Assembly: GCA_041645495.1 (NCBI GenBank)
Contig: JBAZPZ010000022.1
Coordinates: 1-25,854 of the forward strand
DNA: 25,854 nt
Direction of reading: 5' to 3'
From: 0-14-0-20-45-22 sp041645495
GTDB lineage: Bacteria > Fidelibacterota > UBA2242
In this document: piece by piece, positions 16,710-24,570 of the stretch
Position numbering within the stretch: the first letter of the stretch is position 1
How the letters are laid out: every line of letters starts with the position of its first letter
Notes under the pieces: model-generated
The model's input: only the letters and a program-made list of their open reading frames with translations
The model's database searches: none
What the model was told of the DNA's origin: nothing
Made by a program: the position numbers and the translations under genes

Positions 16710-17627
16710 TCAACCTCGTTCTTCTGCCGGTCGTTTCCAAAACGCCATAATCAATGAAAATATGTACAATAAGCCGAGAGCCGTCAGCCATTTCACGCCA
16801 ACCGGCTGAACGACTTCGATAACGCTGATAAACCGGATGCCCAGCGGAGTAATCCGGACTGTTTTTCCGCCTGCCGGAAATGGCTGATCCAGCGGAGGGC
16901 GAAACTCATCGTCGCCGATCGACATGATAAATTTCTCTGTATGATCGTCAAATGCGATCACCGAAACCGGCGTTCCGTCCACGTTGAACACATCGCCGAA
17001 AGCGGTTTCAAAAGGCTTATCGTCGATCATCACACGGAAAAAAAATACGCGATCGTAAGAGTTCTGATAAAGTCGAAATTTTCCGACGACGACCGGACGA
17101 TTGACCGCCAGATCGACGGAATCGATCTGGTTGATCACCAGATGACTGATGTAATTTTTTGGAGATGAAGTTCCGGCGTGCGTGGGAATTTCAAACCGCT
17201 CCAACCGAATCGTCGCGTCTTCTTTTTCGGGCAAGCGGTCAATGAATGATGATAACAAAACTTCTTTGCCTTCGGCAATCGGCATGAAAAAGCGCACCTC
17301 CAGATTTTTATTGATAAAGACGACTCCGAAAATCAGCGCCAAAAGCAGATGAAGCGCTTTTTGAGCAGTCGATCTAATGACGTTGAAAACCACCGCCAGC
17401 ACCAACAATACCATTAAAAACAGCCACAAAATACTGTTCAACCCGGAATCGTAAAACCGGTCTAAACTCAGCCATCTGACGATGAGATTCGGAGAAGAAT
17501 AATCCGACGGCACTTCTGACTGTTGAAGGAAAAACGTACTGGCGGCAAGCAGAAGAATCAGGACAAGCGCGACGAACTGGAATATCCTCAACACAATCAG
17601 ATTCAGCCTTGTTCGGTTCTTCCTCAT
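16710..17627 (-). CDS. resB: ResB-like cytochrome c biogenesis protein
   Basis: A 305-residue membrane protein assigned to the ResB (CcsB/Ccs1) family. It has an N-terminal transmembrane helix (about residues 9-31, FQFVALVLILLLAASTFFLQQSE), a second and third near 63-85 and 88-105, a large periplasmic beta-rich region (about 110-275) including GKFRLYQNSYDRVFFFRV, and a final helix (WLTALGLLYIFSLIMAF). Its shortness, compared with about 450-550 residues for many ResB proteins, puts it with the compact forms. The assignment rests on topology, the 'GKFRLYQNSY' strand and the direct coupling to ccsA (1-base gap). ResB transfers haem with CcsA. ATG 17627 has only a weak ribosome site. Confidence 0.8.
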   Translation of the reverse strand: MRKNRTRLNLIVLRIFQFVALVLILLLAASTFFLQQSEVPSDYSSPNLIVRWLSLDRFYDSGLNSILWLFLMVLLVLAVVFNVIRSTAQKALHLLLALIFGVVFINKNLEVRFFMPIAEGKEVLLSSFIDRLPEKEDATIRLERFEIPTHAGTSSPKNYISHLVINQIDSVDLAVNRPVVVGKFRLYQNSYDRVFFFRVMIDDKPFETAFGDVFNVDGTPVSVIAFDDHTEKFIMSIGDDEFRPPLDQPFPAGGKTVRITPLGIRFISVIEVVQPVGVKWLTALGLLYIFSLIMAFWKRPAEERG

Positions 17628-17687
17628 TCTGTCAACCTGAAATCAATATACAAAATTTCCACACGCCCATCATATTTTTTATCGGTG

Positions 17688-19055
17688 TCATTTTACAACC
17701 GTTATCAATCGGCTGAGTAATTTTCCCGGTGTTTCCAGCGTGATAAAATAGACGCCGGATGCAAGATTGCCCGCGTCAATTTGCTGGCGATAATTTCCCG
17801 GAATCATGTTAGCGTCCATGAGAGTACAAACTTTTTGTCCAAGTAAGTTGTAAATCGATAGTCGAACTCGCTCGAATCGCGGAACGGCAAACGATACGAA
17901 CGACTGCGCGTTGAACGGATTCGGATAGATGCTGAGTTCATATCGGTCTGGCATCGTCGGGAGAAATTTTCTGACAACTCCGTTCGATCTTTCCTTCATC
18001 GCCGTGATTCGGCGGTAAGATTCTTCGATGCGGGCGCTGTCGATGATGCCGTCGCGGATTTGCTCCATGATGATATCGGAAACGACAGCGGCAAGCGATC
18101 GGCCTTCGTAAAGATTCGTTTTAAAAAGTAAAATATTCATTCCCGCGTTGACAGCCAGTGTGACAGTCTCTTTGAGCGTAAAAGTATCGGCGATCGCCCG
18201 CATGAATAGTTCGTCACTGATTACTACGCCGTTGTATCCCAGCGAATCCCGTAAAAGTCCGGAAATCGCGTTGTGAGACAACGACGCCGGATAAACCGAA
18301 TCGATCTGCGAATTATAAAGATGACCGACCATGACAATGTCTTCGAATCCCTGCGAAAAGAGTTCTTCATACGGAGTGAGTTCCGAATCTGTCCACGTTT
18401 GACTGATGTCTGTAAATCCCAAATGGGAGTCGCCAACAGCGCTTCCGTGGCCGGGAAAATGTTTCAGCGCTGTAAGAATGTCCCGTTTTTGAAATTCATC
18501 GATAAACCACGAAGCATGTCGAGCAACCGTCATCGGATCGGAAGAAAAACTACGCTCCATGGCTCCAATCGCCGGGCTCTGCGGATTGACATTGACATCG
18601 ACAACCGGCGCGAGATCGACATTGATTCCACATGTTGAAAGCCAACCGGCCATTCTTGCAGCTATCTGGCGCGTGGAATCTTCAGAATTAAAAGTGGTTC
18701 CCAATTTAAATGCCGAAGGCGTCGATGAAAAGCCGTTATACTGTCCGAGGCGCGCGACTCGTCCACCTTCCTGATCGATCGCTATCAAGGGCGGCGTCTC
18801 AGCCAGATCTTTAATACTGTCCGTTAAGTCCCCGGTTTGCGTCGGATTTTGACAATTCTGTCCGAACAGAAGCACGCCACCCAGATTCCGCATACTCAAA
18901 TCATAAGCGAGCGAATCGGGAACAGTCGTTCCGGTAAAACCGACCATTACCATCTGTCCGATTTTTTCTCTGAATGTCGGTTCCCCGAAAACGATATTGA
19001 AAATGAGGAGTAGAATAACGCTGATGTAACCTGTTCTTGCTAATTGTTTTTTCAT
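17688..19055 (-). CDS. Exported GH3 beta-N-acetylhexosaminidase-like enzyme with T9SS sorting domain
   Basis: A 455-residue protein in three parts. Residues 1-24 are a signal peptide. About 27-345 is a glycoside hydrolase family 3 TIM barrel of the NagZ type, with LIAIDQEGGRVARL, KHFPGHGS (K-H in substrate binding), the DSH dyad at D209/H211 that acts as acid/base in NagZ, and the nucleophile D281 in VVISDELFMRAI. About 371-455 is a type IX secretion C-terminal sorting domain starting YELSIYPNPFNAQSFVSF and ending SGVYFITLET plus RLITVVK. Family knowledge predicts hydrolysis of terminal beta-linked GlcNAc, for example in peptidoglycan fragments or chitooligosaccharides, but outside the cell or on its surface rather than in the cytosol. 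ATG 19055 has AGGA upstream. It lies 39 bases after the D-aminoacylase gene. Confidence 0.93.
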   Translation of the reverse strand: MKKQLARTGYISVILLLIFNIVFGEPTFREKIGQMVMVGFTGTTVPDSLAYDLSMRNLGGVLLFGQNCQNPTQTGDLTDSIKDLAETPPLIAIDQEGGRVARLGQYNGFSSTPSAFKLGTTFNSEDSTRQIAARMAGWLSTCGINVDLAPVVDVNVNPQSPAIGAMERSFSSDPMTVARHASWFIDEFQKRDILTALKHFPGHGSAVGDSHLGFTDISQTWTDSELTPYEELFSQGFEDIVMVGHLYNSQIDSVYPASLSHNAISGLLRDSLGYNGVVISDELFMRAIADTFTLKETVTLAVNAGMNILLFKTNLYEGRSLAAVVSDIIMEQIRDGIIDSARIEESYRRITAMKERSNGVVRKFLPTMPDRYELSIYPNPFNAQSFVSFAVPRFERVRLSIYNLLGQKVCTLMDANMIPGNYRQQIDAGNLASGVYFITLETPGKLLSRLITVVK

Positions 19056-19094
19056 GAAATCCTATAATTGTTCCGGGCGATTTTGTTTGCTCGT

Positions 19095-20756
19095 TCAGAG
19101 AATGTCACCCGCGCAAATGCCGGTATGTTTTCCATCCCGAACTGCAATTTTTCCGTTCACGACGACATGCGAAATTCCCGTTGGAAACTGGTGCGGATTC
19201 TCAAATGTTGCCTTATCGATAACGGTATCCGGATCGAAGACGACAAGATCGGCAAAGTAGCCGTTCCGGATGGAACCGCGTCGTTTCAAGCCGAGTTTTG
19301 TCGCTGGCATCGACGTCATACGCTGTACGATTGCCGGCAGATCGGCGACTTTTTCCTCGCGGCAATATTTTCCTAAAACGCGCGGGAACGTGCCATAGAA
19401 ACGCGGATGCGGTTTGCCCTCACCGAGTTTGCCGGTCGGAGCAACGGCGTTCCCATCGGAACCGATTGAACAAATCGGCGACGCAAGCACTTTTTTCAAA
19501 TTTTCCTCATTCATGGCAAAGCCGATCACGCCGACGCGGTTTTCTTCCGCAATTAACAGATCGCGGATGAAATCGAACGCCGGTTGACCGCATTCCTGAG
19601 CGCAGGACTGTATCGATCTGCCTTCCCATTTTTTATTTGCGGGCGTAAAACAGTCCGCTATCACGACGCGTTCCCAACTGCCGATGCGTTTGGCGCGGCT
19701 CTCGGAATATTCACGGATTTTAGGCAATTGCGATTTGTCCTGAAGCCGCGCGAGAACCTCCTGCGTGTTTCCCTGACGCGACCAAAGCGGCAAAAACGAG
19801 GTCAATCCGGTACTCCATGCGATGTATGGATAACGGTCGATTTGAACCGGCAAGCCGGATTCGGCGGCCGAATGAACCGTTTCCAGGAGACCATCCATTT
19901 TATGCCAGTTCGCCTGATTGCACGTTTTAAAATGGGAAATTTGAAGCGAGACGTGAGCGGAACGGCAAATTTCCAGCGCCTCGGCGACGGCGGATTCGAT
20001 GGTGTCGTCTTCATTTCGGATGTGCGTTGCATAGATGCCATTTTTCCCGGAAACGACTTTGCAGAGTTCGATCAGTTCGTCGGTTTTGGCAAAACTGCCG
20101 GGCGCGTATTCCAAACCGGTCGTCAGGCCAAGACTGCCCTGCTCCATCGATTCGGCGAGCACTTTTTGCATTTGTCGCAGTTGATCGAACGACGGCAGAA
20201 CGTCGTTTTTACCGACGACAAACGCGCGCAGTGAGCCGTGTCCCGTGTAGGTTGCGTAGTTCACCGCCGGTTCCGCACGTTTCAACGACCGATAGAATCC
20301 CGAAAGGTCGCGCCACCTCAAGTCGAGGTCGTACTTTTCTTTGATTTTCCCAAAATATTCCGACTGATCTTCCGGTGTCAGCGGGAATGGCGAGTCACCG
20401 CAATTCCCGGAAATTTCTGTCGTGACGCCTTGATGAATTTTACTTTCGGCGCGCGGATTGACGAACAGTTCGATGTCGGTGTGTGAGTGAATGTCGATAA
20501 AACCGGGCGAGACGATCATTCCGGCGACATCGATGATTTCATCCGCTTCGACAGCGGATAAATCTCCCAGCGCAATGATTTTCCCATTTCGAATTCCGAC
20601 ATCGAGACGACGCGCTGGCGTCCCAAGCCCGTCCAAAACCTGTCCGTTTCGGATTATCAGATCAAAGCGGTTTTTGACGGAACAGCCGATGATCGCACCC
20701 AGACCGGCGAGTGATGCGGTTTTCAGGAAGTCACGGCGGGAGATTAGATCAGACAT
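19095..20756 (-). CDS. N-acyl-D-amino-acid deacylase (D-aminoacylase), Tat-exported probable lipoprotein
   Basis: A 553-residue amidohydrolase-superfamily enzyme that removes the acyl group from N-acyl-D-amino acids. Metal ligands and catalytic residues visible are H90 and H92 in HSHTD, C119 in SGNCG, the GLEYAPG segment, THIRNEDD, ISHFK, and IGSDG near residue 445, followed by the family tail MTSMPATKLGLKRRGSI. The N-terminus carries a twin-arginine signal (SRRDFLK, R7-R8) ending at a plausible lipobox IIGC (C25), so it is probably exported folded with its metal and anchored as a lipoprotein. ATG 20756 follows GAGGTAAAA. It precedes the T9SS-tailed GH3 gene on the same strand. The exact acyl-amino acid is unknown. 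Confidence 0.92.
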   Translation of the reverse strand: MSDLISRRDFLKTASLAGLGAIIGCSVKNRFDLIIRNGQVLDGLGTPARRLDVGIRNGKIIALGDLSAVEADEIIDVAGMIVSPGFIDIHSHTDIELFVNPRAESKIHQGVTTEISGNCGDSPFPLTPEDQSEYFGKIKEKYDLDLRWRDLSGFYRSLKRAEPAVNYATYTGHGSLRAFVVGKNDVLPSFDQLRQMQKVLAESMEQGSLGLTTGLEYAPGSFAKTDELIELCKVVSGKNGIYATHIRNEDDTIESAVAEALEICRSAHVSLQISHFKTCNQANWHKMDGLLETVHSAAESGLPVQIDRYPYIAWSTGLTSFLPLWSRQGNTQEVLARLQDKSQLPKIREYSESRAKRIGSWERVVIADCFTPANKKWEGRSIQSCAQECGQPAFDFIRDLLIAEENRVGVIGFAMNEENLKKVLASPICSIGSDGNAVAPTGKLGEGKPHPRFYGTFPRVLGKYCREEKVADLPAIVQRMTSMPATKLGLKRRGSIRNGYFADLVVFDPDTVIDKATFENPHQFPTGISHVVVNGKIAVRDGKHTGICAGDIL

Positions 20757-20838
20757 TTTTACCTCGTTTCAAACTGCGGGAATTTTGCAAAAGAATCCGA
20801 AAGGAACAAGGATTGGTTTTGCTGACGACTAAAAATTA

Positions 20839-20859
20839 GAGGTTGTAGGTTGGAGGTTG
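20839..20859 (+). repeat. Three tandem heptamers (GAGGTTG / TAGGTTG / GAGGTTG)
   Basis: Three adjacent 7-base units differ only in the first base. They lie in the 231-base gap between the AAA_14 ATPase and D-aminoacylase genes and overlap the predicted -10 box of the D-aminoacylase promoter. Apart from this, the promoter and a very short hairpin next to the ATPase stop (CATCA-TGAC-TGATG), nothing else is recognisable in the gap. Confidence 0.6.
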
Positions 20860-20870
20860 AAAATTGTCAA
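20842..20870 (-). promoter_or_regulatory. Predicted sigma70 promoter for the D-aminoacylase / GH3 transcript
   Basis: On the minus strand a perfect -35 box TTGACA (20865-20870) is followed after 17 bases by TACAAC (20842-20847). The expected start is near 20835, leaving a leader of about 80 bases. An alternative TTGACT-16-TATCTC lies further upstream. The short 39-base gap before the GH3 gene suggests that it is read from this promoter too. Confidence 0.45.
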
Positions 20871-20987
20871 ATAATAAATTTTGCGATCTGAGATACCAAA
20901 GGACGGCATATAGTCAAATATCAGGATTTAATTGCACACTGGCATTTTTATAAACTTATTCTCAGTCCATCAGTCATGATGTTAATC

Positions 20988-22178
20988 TCAATCGAACAGG
21001 TTTGTTGCAGGCATACTCAGAAAATCAGCCAGTGGAATGCCATCTGAACCGACGAGCAATTTTTTAGCAACTGGGAACTTGTTCGAGAAAGCCTTGATTC
21101 CCGGAAGGTTAGAACGGCGGCGTCCACTTTTTACTTCGATAGCAATCAGTGATTGCTCTTTTTGTAAAACGAAATCAACTTCGGCATTACGGTCCAACCA
21201 GTAGTACAACTTGATCACGGTACCATGGATCGAATTCCACAGATGGGCGCCGATAGCGGACTCGACAATTCGTCCCCAAATCTCCGGATCGGTTTTAATG
21301 GAATTTAAATTCTGACCGCGGATGGCAGTAATTAGAGCGTTGTTGAGAGCGAGTAACTTGGGACTGGAAGCGCGTTGACGGAAAACCTCGGCAGAATATT
21401 TTGGTACTCCGCAGAGCATTCCAACGGTTTCCAGAAGATTGAGATAATTCGCCAATGTTGTCGTGTTCCCGGCTTCAGTCAACTGCCCAACCATTTTCTG
21501 ATACGACAATATTTGGGCGGAGTAATGACAGCCTAATTCGAAAAGTCGTCGTAAAAGAATTGGCTTGTCTATGCGCTTCTGAAACAGAATGTCATGTGAG
21601 ATCGTCGGCTCGATAATCGACTGAATGATATAGTTTGACCAACGTTCAAAGTCGGTACGTAACTCAGCCGCACCCGGATAACCGCCAAAAAAAAGGTATT
21701 CATCCAGAGTATAATCGAAAGCCGATTGCATTTCCGGAAACGACCAGTGCACGACCGGGATTATTTCGAAGCGACCGGTCATACTTTCAGTTAATCCTTG
21801 TTGCATCAGTAATGGCGATGAACCGAGCAGGACTACTTTTAAGTTACGTTCCTGAGTTGTATCCTGTTCCCAAAGGCATTTCACGGTTTCCGACCAATTG
21901 GAAATTTTCTGGATTTCGTCTAAAACCAAAACCCCGGCGTTTTGAACAGATGCCTGAACTTTCAAACGGGCTGATTCCCATTGTTGCTCGATCCAAATGC
22001 GATCTTTTAAAGATGGTTCATCTGCAGAAGCAAACACATAAGGAACGGTCAATGATTGGACAATCTGGCGCGCGATTGTGGTTTTTCCGGTCTGGCGCGG
22101 TCCGGAAAGGACCTGAATAAAATGACGCGGCTCATTCAACCTGGCGCTTAAAGTTTTAACTGCTTTACGTTCAAACAT
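20988..22178 (-). CDS. AAA_14 / DUF4143 ATPase with nuclease-like C-terminus
   Basis: A 396-residue protein of the archaeal/bacterial AAA_14-DUF4143 ATPase family. Walker A is GPRQTGKT at residues 26-33 and Walker B is VLVLDEIQKI near 85. A sensor-like VVLLGSSPLLM follows. Residues about 215-255 have a winged-helix character (MVGQLTEAGNTTTLANYLNLLE), and the end has a PD-(D/E)xK-like pattern, EVDFV at about 329-333 and IAIEVKSG at about 343-350. Family members are common, often patchily distributed, and without an agreed function. The ATG at 22178 is preferred over GTG 22184, because GAGG then sits five bases upstream. It is a stand-alone gene between unrelated operons with its own palindromic promoter region, which fits a horizontally acquired single-gene unit. 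Confidence 0.9.
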   Translation of the reverse strand: MFERKAVKTLSARLNEPRHFIQVLSGPRQTGKTTIARQIVQSLTVPYVFASADEPSLKDRIWIEQQWESARLKVQASVQNAGVLVLDEIQKISNWSETVKCLWEQDTTQERNLKVVLLGSSPLLMQQGLTESMTGRFEIIPVVHWSFPEMQSAFDYTLDEYLFFGGYPGAAELRTDFERWSNYIIQSIIEPTISHDILFQKRIDKPILLRRLFELGCHYSAQILSYQKMVGQLTEAGNTTTLANYLNLLETVGMLCGVPKYSAEVFRQRASSPKLLALNNALITAIRGQNLNSIKTDPEIWGRIVESAIGAHLWNSIHGTVIKLYYWLDRNAEVDFVLQKEQSLIAIEVKSGRRRSNLPGIKAFSNKFPVAKKLLVGSDGIPLADFLSMPATNLFD

Positions 22179-22191
22179 CGTCACCTCTTAC

Positions 22192-22217
22192 AAATTACTC
22201 AACACGCTGAGTAATTT
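22192..22217. repeat. Perfect 10-bp inverted repeat IR1 (operator candidate)
   Basis: Left arm AAATTACTCA (22192-22201), spacer ACACGC, right arm TGAGTAATTT (22208-22217). It lies directly upstream of the ribosome site of the AAA_14/DUF4143 gene and overlaps the predicted -10 box (TAAAAT, 22214-22219). It can be a protein-binding palindrome in DNA or, if downstream of the start, an mRNA hairpin. Confidence 0.85.
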
Positions 22218-22243
22218 TACTCAGATCGTTAAGTAATATTCAA
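22214..22243 (-). promoter_or_regulatory. Predicted promoter of the AAA_14/DUF4143 gene
   Basis: On the minus strand TTGAAT (22238-22243) and TAAAAT (22214-22219) are separated by 18 bases. IR2 fills the spacer and IR1 covers the -10 edge and the start site near 22206, so a protein bound at either palindrome would occlude RNA polymerase. Confidence 0.5.
22217..22236. repeat. Second inverted repeat IR2 (operator candidate)
   Basis: TTACTCA (22217-22223), 6-base spacer GATCGT, TAAGTAA (22230-22236). The half-sites, the 6-base spacer and one arm are identical to IR1 and there is one mismatch between the arms. The left half-sites of IR1 and IR2 are exactly 22 bases apart, about two DNA helical turns, so both would face the same side of the helix. 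This looks like a tandem binding site for a dimeric regulator. Confidence 0.7.
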
Positions 22244-22244
22244 G

Positions 22245-22272
22245 GAAAATCTAATGAGAAGTATAGATTTTC
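22245..22272 (-). terminator. AT-rich 9-bp inverted repeat after the serine operon (possible terminator)
   Basis: Arms GAAAATCTA (22245-22253) and TAGATTTTC (22264-22272) are perfectly complementary, with a 10-base loop. The repeat lies 15 bases past the DUF1015 stop. On the minus strand the second arm ends in TTTTCCTT, a weak U tract, so termination of the serine operon just before the ATPase promoter is plausible. The low GC content of the stem makes this uncertain. Confidence 0.4.
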
Positions 22273-22287
22273 TGATGCTTACGTTAT

Positions 22288-23535
22288 TTATTCCAGCGAG
22301 TGAACGACCAATCCGCTCCGCAATTTCGGCTCGAACCATGTCGATTTCGGCGGCATGAGCAGTCCGGCGTCGGCGATCGACATCAACTGTTCGATCGATG
22401 TCGGATAAAGCGCAAGGGCGACCGCCATCTCGCCGGAATCCACGCGCCTTTCGAGTTCGCTTAGCCCACGAATTCCGCCGACAAAGTCGATGCGCTCGTC
22501 CTTCCGCGGATCGCCTATCCCGAGGATCGGCGCTAAGAGATTGTTCTGAAGAATTGAAACATCGAGACTGTTCACCGGATCATTGGCATCGAAACTGCCC
22601 GGTTTCGCACGCAAAATCCGCCAATCGTGATCGAGATACATTGCAAAAGTGTTCTTCGCGGTCGGTTTGGCGCAAGACTGACAACACGCGTCGAGAATGT
22701 CAAATTTCTCACCGATCCGCCGCAGGAATTCCTCTTTGCCGAGTCCGTTCAAATCTTTCACGACGCGGTTGTAGTCGAGAATCCGCAATTGATTATGCGG
22801 AAACAGGACGGCGAGAAACCAGTTGTACTCTTCTTTTCCGGTGTGATTCGGATTTTCCTTCCGGCGCAGATTGCCGACCATCGCGGCGGATTTGGCGCGG
22901 TGATGTCCGTCTGCAACATAGGAAAACGGAATGTCTTCGAACCGCTTGATCAATTTTTCGATGATTGAGGCTTCATCGATTATCCAGAGCGTATGACGAA
23001 TACCGTCGTCGGCGATGAAATCGTATTCCGACTCGTCTTTGACGATTTGCGAGATCATCGCGTCGATTTCCGGCTGCGCGGGATAAGTCAGAAAAACCGG
23101 CCCGGAGTTGATGTCGGTATATTTGACGTGATTGATACGGTCGCGCTCTTTGATTTCACGCGTCAGTTCATGAATGCGGATGCGCTTTTGCAGATAATCT
23201 TCGACCGATGCGGCGACCATCAGCCCGTACTGTTCGCGTCCGTCCATGACTTGCCGATAGACATAAATTTTTTCCGATTTGTCCTGAAAAAACCACTTTT
23301 TCCGCAGCATTTCACGAAAATTTTTCGCGGCTTTGAGATAGACTTTTTCATCATACGGATCGAGTTTCGGCGGAAGGTCTATTTCCGATTTGGAAACGTG
23401 CAGAAATGAGTATGGATTTCCCGCCGCTTTGACTCTCGCCTCGTCGGAATTCAGAACATCGTATGGTAAAGAGGCGATTTTTTCGACGAGTTCCTTTTGC
23501 GGGCGGATTCCCTTGAACGCTTTGATTTTAACCAT
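22288..23535 (-). CDS. DUF1015 family protein of the serine operon
   Basis: A 415-residue cytoplasmic protein of the DUF1015 family (COG4198). The N-terminus KIKAFKGIRPQ followed by ASLPYDVLNSDEAR is diagnostic. The second hallmark is DGHHR at residues 209-213, preceded by FSYVA and followed by AKSA. The C-terminal half contains a short Cys pair (ACCQSC) and NNLLAPILGIGDPRKDERIDFVGG. The family has no proven activity that I can cite. It is often encoded beside serA and an aminotransferase, as here, which points to phosphoserine or serine metabolism. The DGHHR motif resembles that of ParB/SbnI/SerK-type serine kinases, at motif level only. ATG 23535 is preferred because AAGGA lies five bases upstream; ATG 23586 would add 17 residues without a ribosome site. 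Confidence 0.88.
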   Translation of the reverse strand: MVKIKAFKGIRPQKELVEKIASLPYDVLNSDEARVKAAGNPYSFLHVSKSEIDLPPKLDPYDEKVYLKAAKNFREMLRKKWFFQDKSEKIYVYRQVMDGREQYGLMVAASVEDYLQKRIRIHELTREIKERDRINHVKYTDINSGPVFLTYPAQPEIDAMISQIVKDESEYDFIADDGIRHTLWIIDEASIIEKLIKRFEDIPFSYVADGHHRAKSAAMVGNLRRKENPNHTGKEEYNWFLAVLFPHNQLRILDYNRVVKDLNGLGKEEFLRRIGEKFDILDACCQSCAKPTAKNTFAMYLDHDWRILRAKPGSFDANDPVNSLDVSILQNNLLAPILGIGDPRKDERIDFVGGIRGLSELERRVDSGEMAVALALYPTSIEQLMSIADAGLLMPPKSTWFEPKLRSGLVVHSLE

Positions 23536-23607
23536 TTTTTCCTTCGGTATTTTGCTCGCATCGCCCAGAAGGATGCGATAGTTCATGGATTCGGTCGATC
23601 GGAAATT

Positions 23608-24504
23608 CTACTTTTTCAGCGTTGCCATGATTTTCTGAGCGATTTCGACGCCGACGCGATCCTGCGCCTCAACCGTGCTCGCTCCTGTATGCGGCGTTGC
23701 CGAAACCCGCGGATGACGGATCAGTTCTAGATTGTCTGGCGGCTCTTGTGAATAAACGTCGAGACCTGCGCCCCCGACTTTCCCGGAGTTCAGTCCGCTC
23801 AATAACGCCTTTTCGTCGATTACTCCGCCGCGCGCGCAATTCACGATAAAAACGCCCGTCTTCATGGTTTCGATCTCATGCACACCGATCAACGGGTGTG
23901 GCTGTTTCGGCGTGTGTAACGTAATGAAATCCGAATTTCTCAGTAATTCATCGAGCGGTACGATTTTCACGTCCAGATCGGTTTTGATCTCGGCAACGTC
24001 GTAAGCCAGAACTTTCATTCCAATCGCCAGCGCGATTTTCGCGACGAGTTGCCCAATCTTGCCAAAGCCGACGATGCCGATGGTTTTACCGGACAGTTCG
24101 ATTCCTTTGGCGTACGATTTCTTCTCCCATTTGCCTTCGCGCATCGTGATGTTCGCCTGCGGAATGAACCGCGCCAGCGCAAAAAGGTGCGCAAAGACGA
24201 GTTCGGCGACGGAAAGCGAGTTCGCGGCAGGCGTGTTCAGAACGGGAATACCGAGCAACTTTGCGTATTTATGGTCGATGTTGTCGATTCCGGCGCCGGC
24301 GCGAGCGATCAGTTTCAGGTTTTTCCCGGCGTCAATGACTTCCTTCGGGACGTTGGTCGCCGAACGTACTAAAATGCCGTCGTAATTCGGAATGACGCGG
24401 ATGAGTTCCGGAAGTTCATAAAACTGAATATCGAAATCAATTCCGGCGTCTTTTAGGATTTTTTGTCCCTCTTTACTCAATCCGTCGGTGATTAGTATTT
24501 TCAT
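23608..24504 (-). CDS. serA: D-3-phosphoglycerate dehydrogenase (short form)
   Basis: A 298-residue D-isomer-specific 2-hydroxyacid dehydrogenase, assigned as SerA from context. It would oxidise 3-phosphoglycerate to 3-phosphohydroxypyruvate with NAD, the first step of serine synthesis. Visible are RAGAGIDNID near residue 68, the Rossmann motif GIVGFGKIGQ near 145, and the catalytic triad in NCARGG (Arg), DVYSQEPP (Glu) and TPHTGAST (His). The protein stops right after the catalytic fold, so the regulatory ACT/ASB domains of longer SerA proteins are absent, which implies no serine feedback through ACT. The start is supported by AAGGAG. It follows the class V aminotransferase by 66 bases that hold a strong GC hairpin. 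Another hydroxyacid substrate remains possible. Confidence 0.9.
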   Translation of the reverse strand: MKILITDGLSKEGQKILKDAGIDFDIQFYELPELIRVIPNYDGILVRSATNVPKEVIDAGKNLKLIARAGAGIDNIDHKYAKLLGIPVLNTPAANSLSVAELVFAHLFALARFIPQANITMREGKWEKKSYAKGIELSGKTIGIVGFGKIGQLVAKIALAIGMKVLAYDVAEIKTDLDVKIVPLDELLRNSDFITLHTPKQPHPLIGVHEIETMKTGVFIVNCARGGVIDEKALLSGLNSGKVGGAGLDVYSQEPPDNLELIRHPRVSATPHTGASTVEAQDRVGVEIAQKIMATLKK

Positions 24505-24529
24505 AATCGACTCCTTTGATTAATGAAGC

Positions 24530-24560
24530 GCGGCGCGTCCGTCTGTTCCGGATGCGCCGC
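24530..24560 (-). other. GC-rich hairpin between aminotransferase and serA
   Basis: GCGGCGC and GCGCCGC (7 bp), then one mismatch, then TCCG and CGGA (4 bp), close a 7-base loop. No T run follows, so it is not a typical terminator. Inside a three-gene operon it may mark an RNA processing or stabilising site that sets the ratio of the two proteins. Confidence 0.6.
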
Positions 24561-24570
24561 ATCTGAGATT

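Noticed and set aside
20757..20987. tRNA, small RNA or decayed gene in the 231-base gap
   Set aside because: No cloverleaf, no strong hairpin with a T tract, and no reading frame beyond short chance ORFs on either strand.
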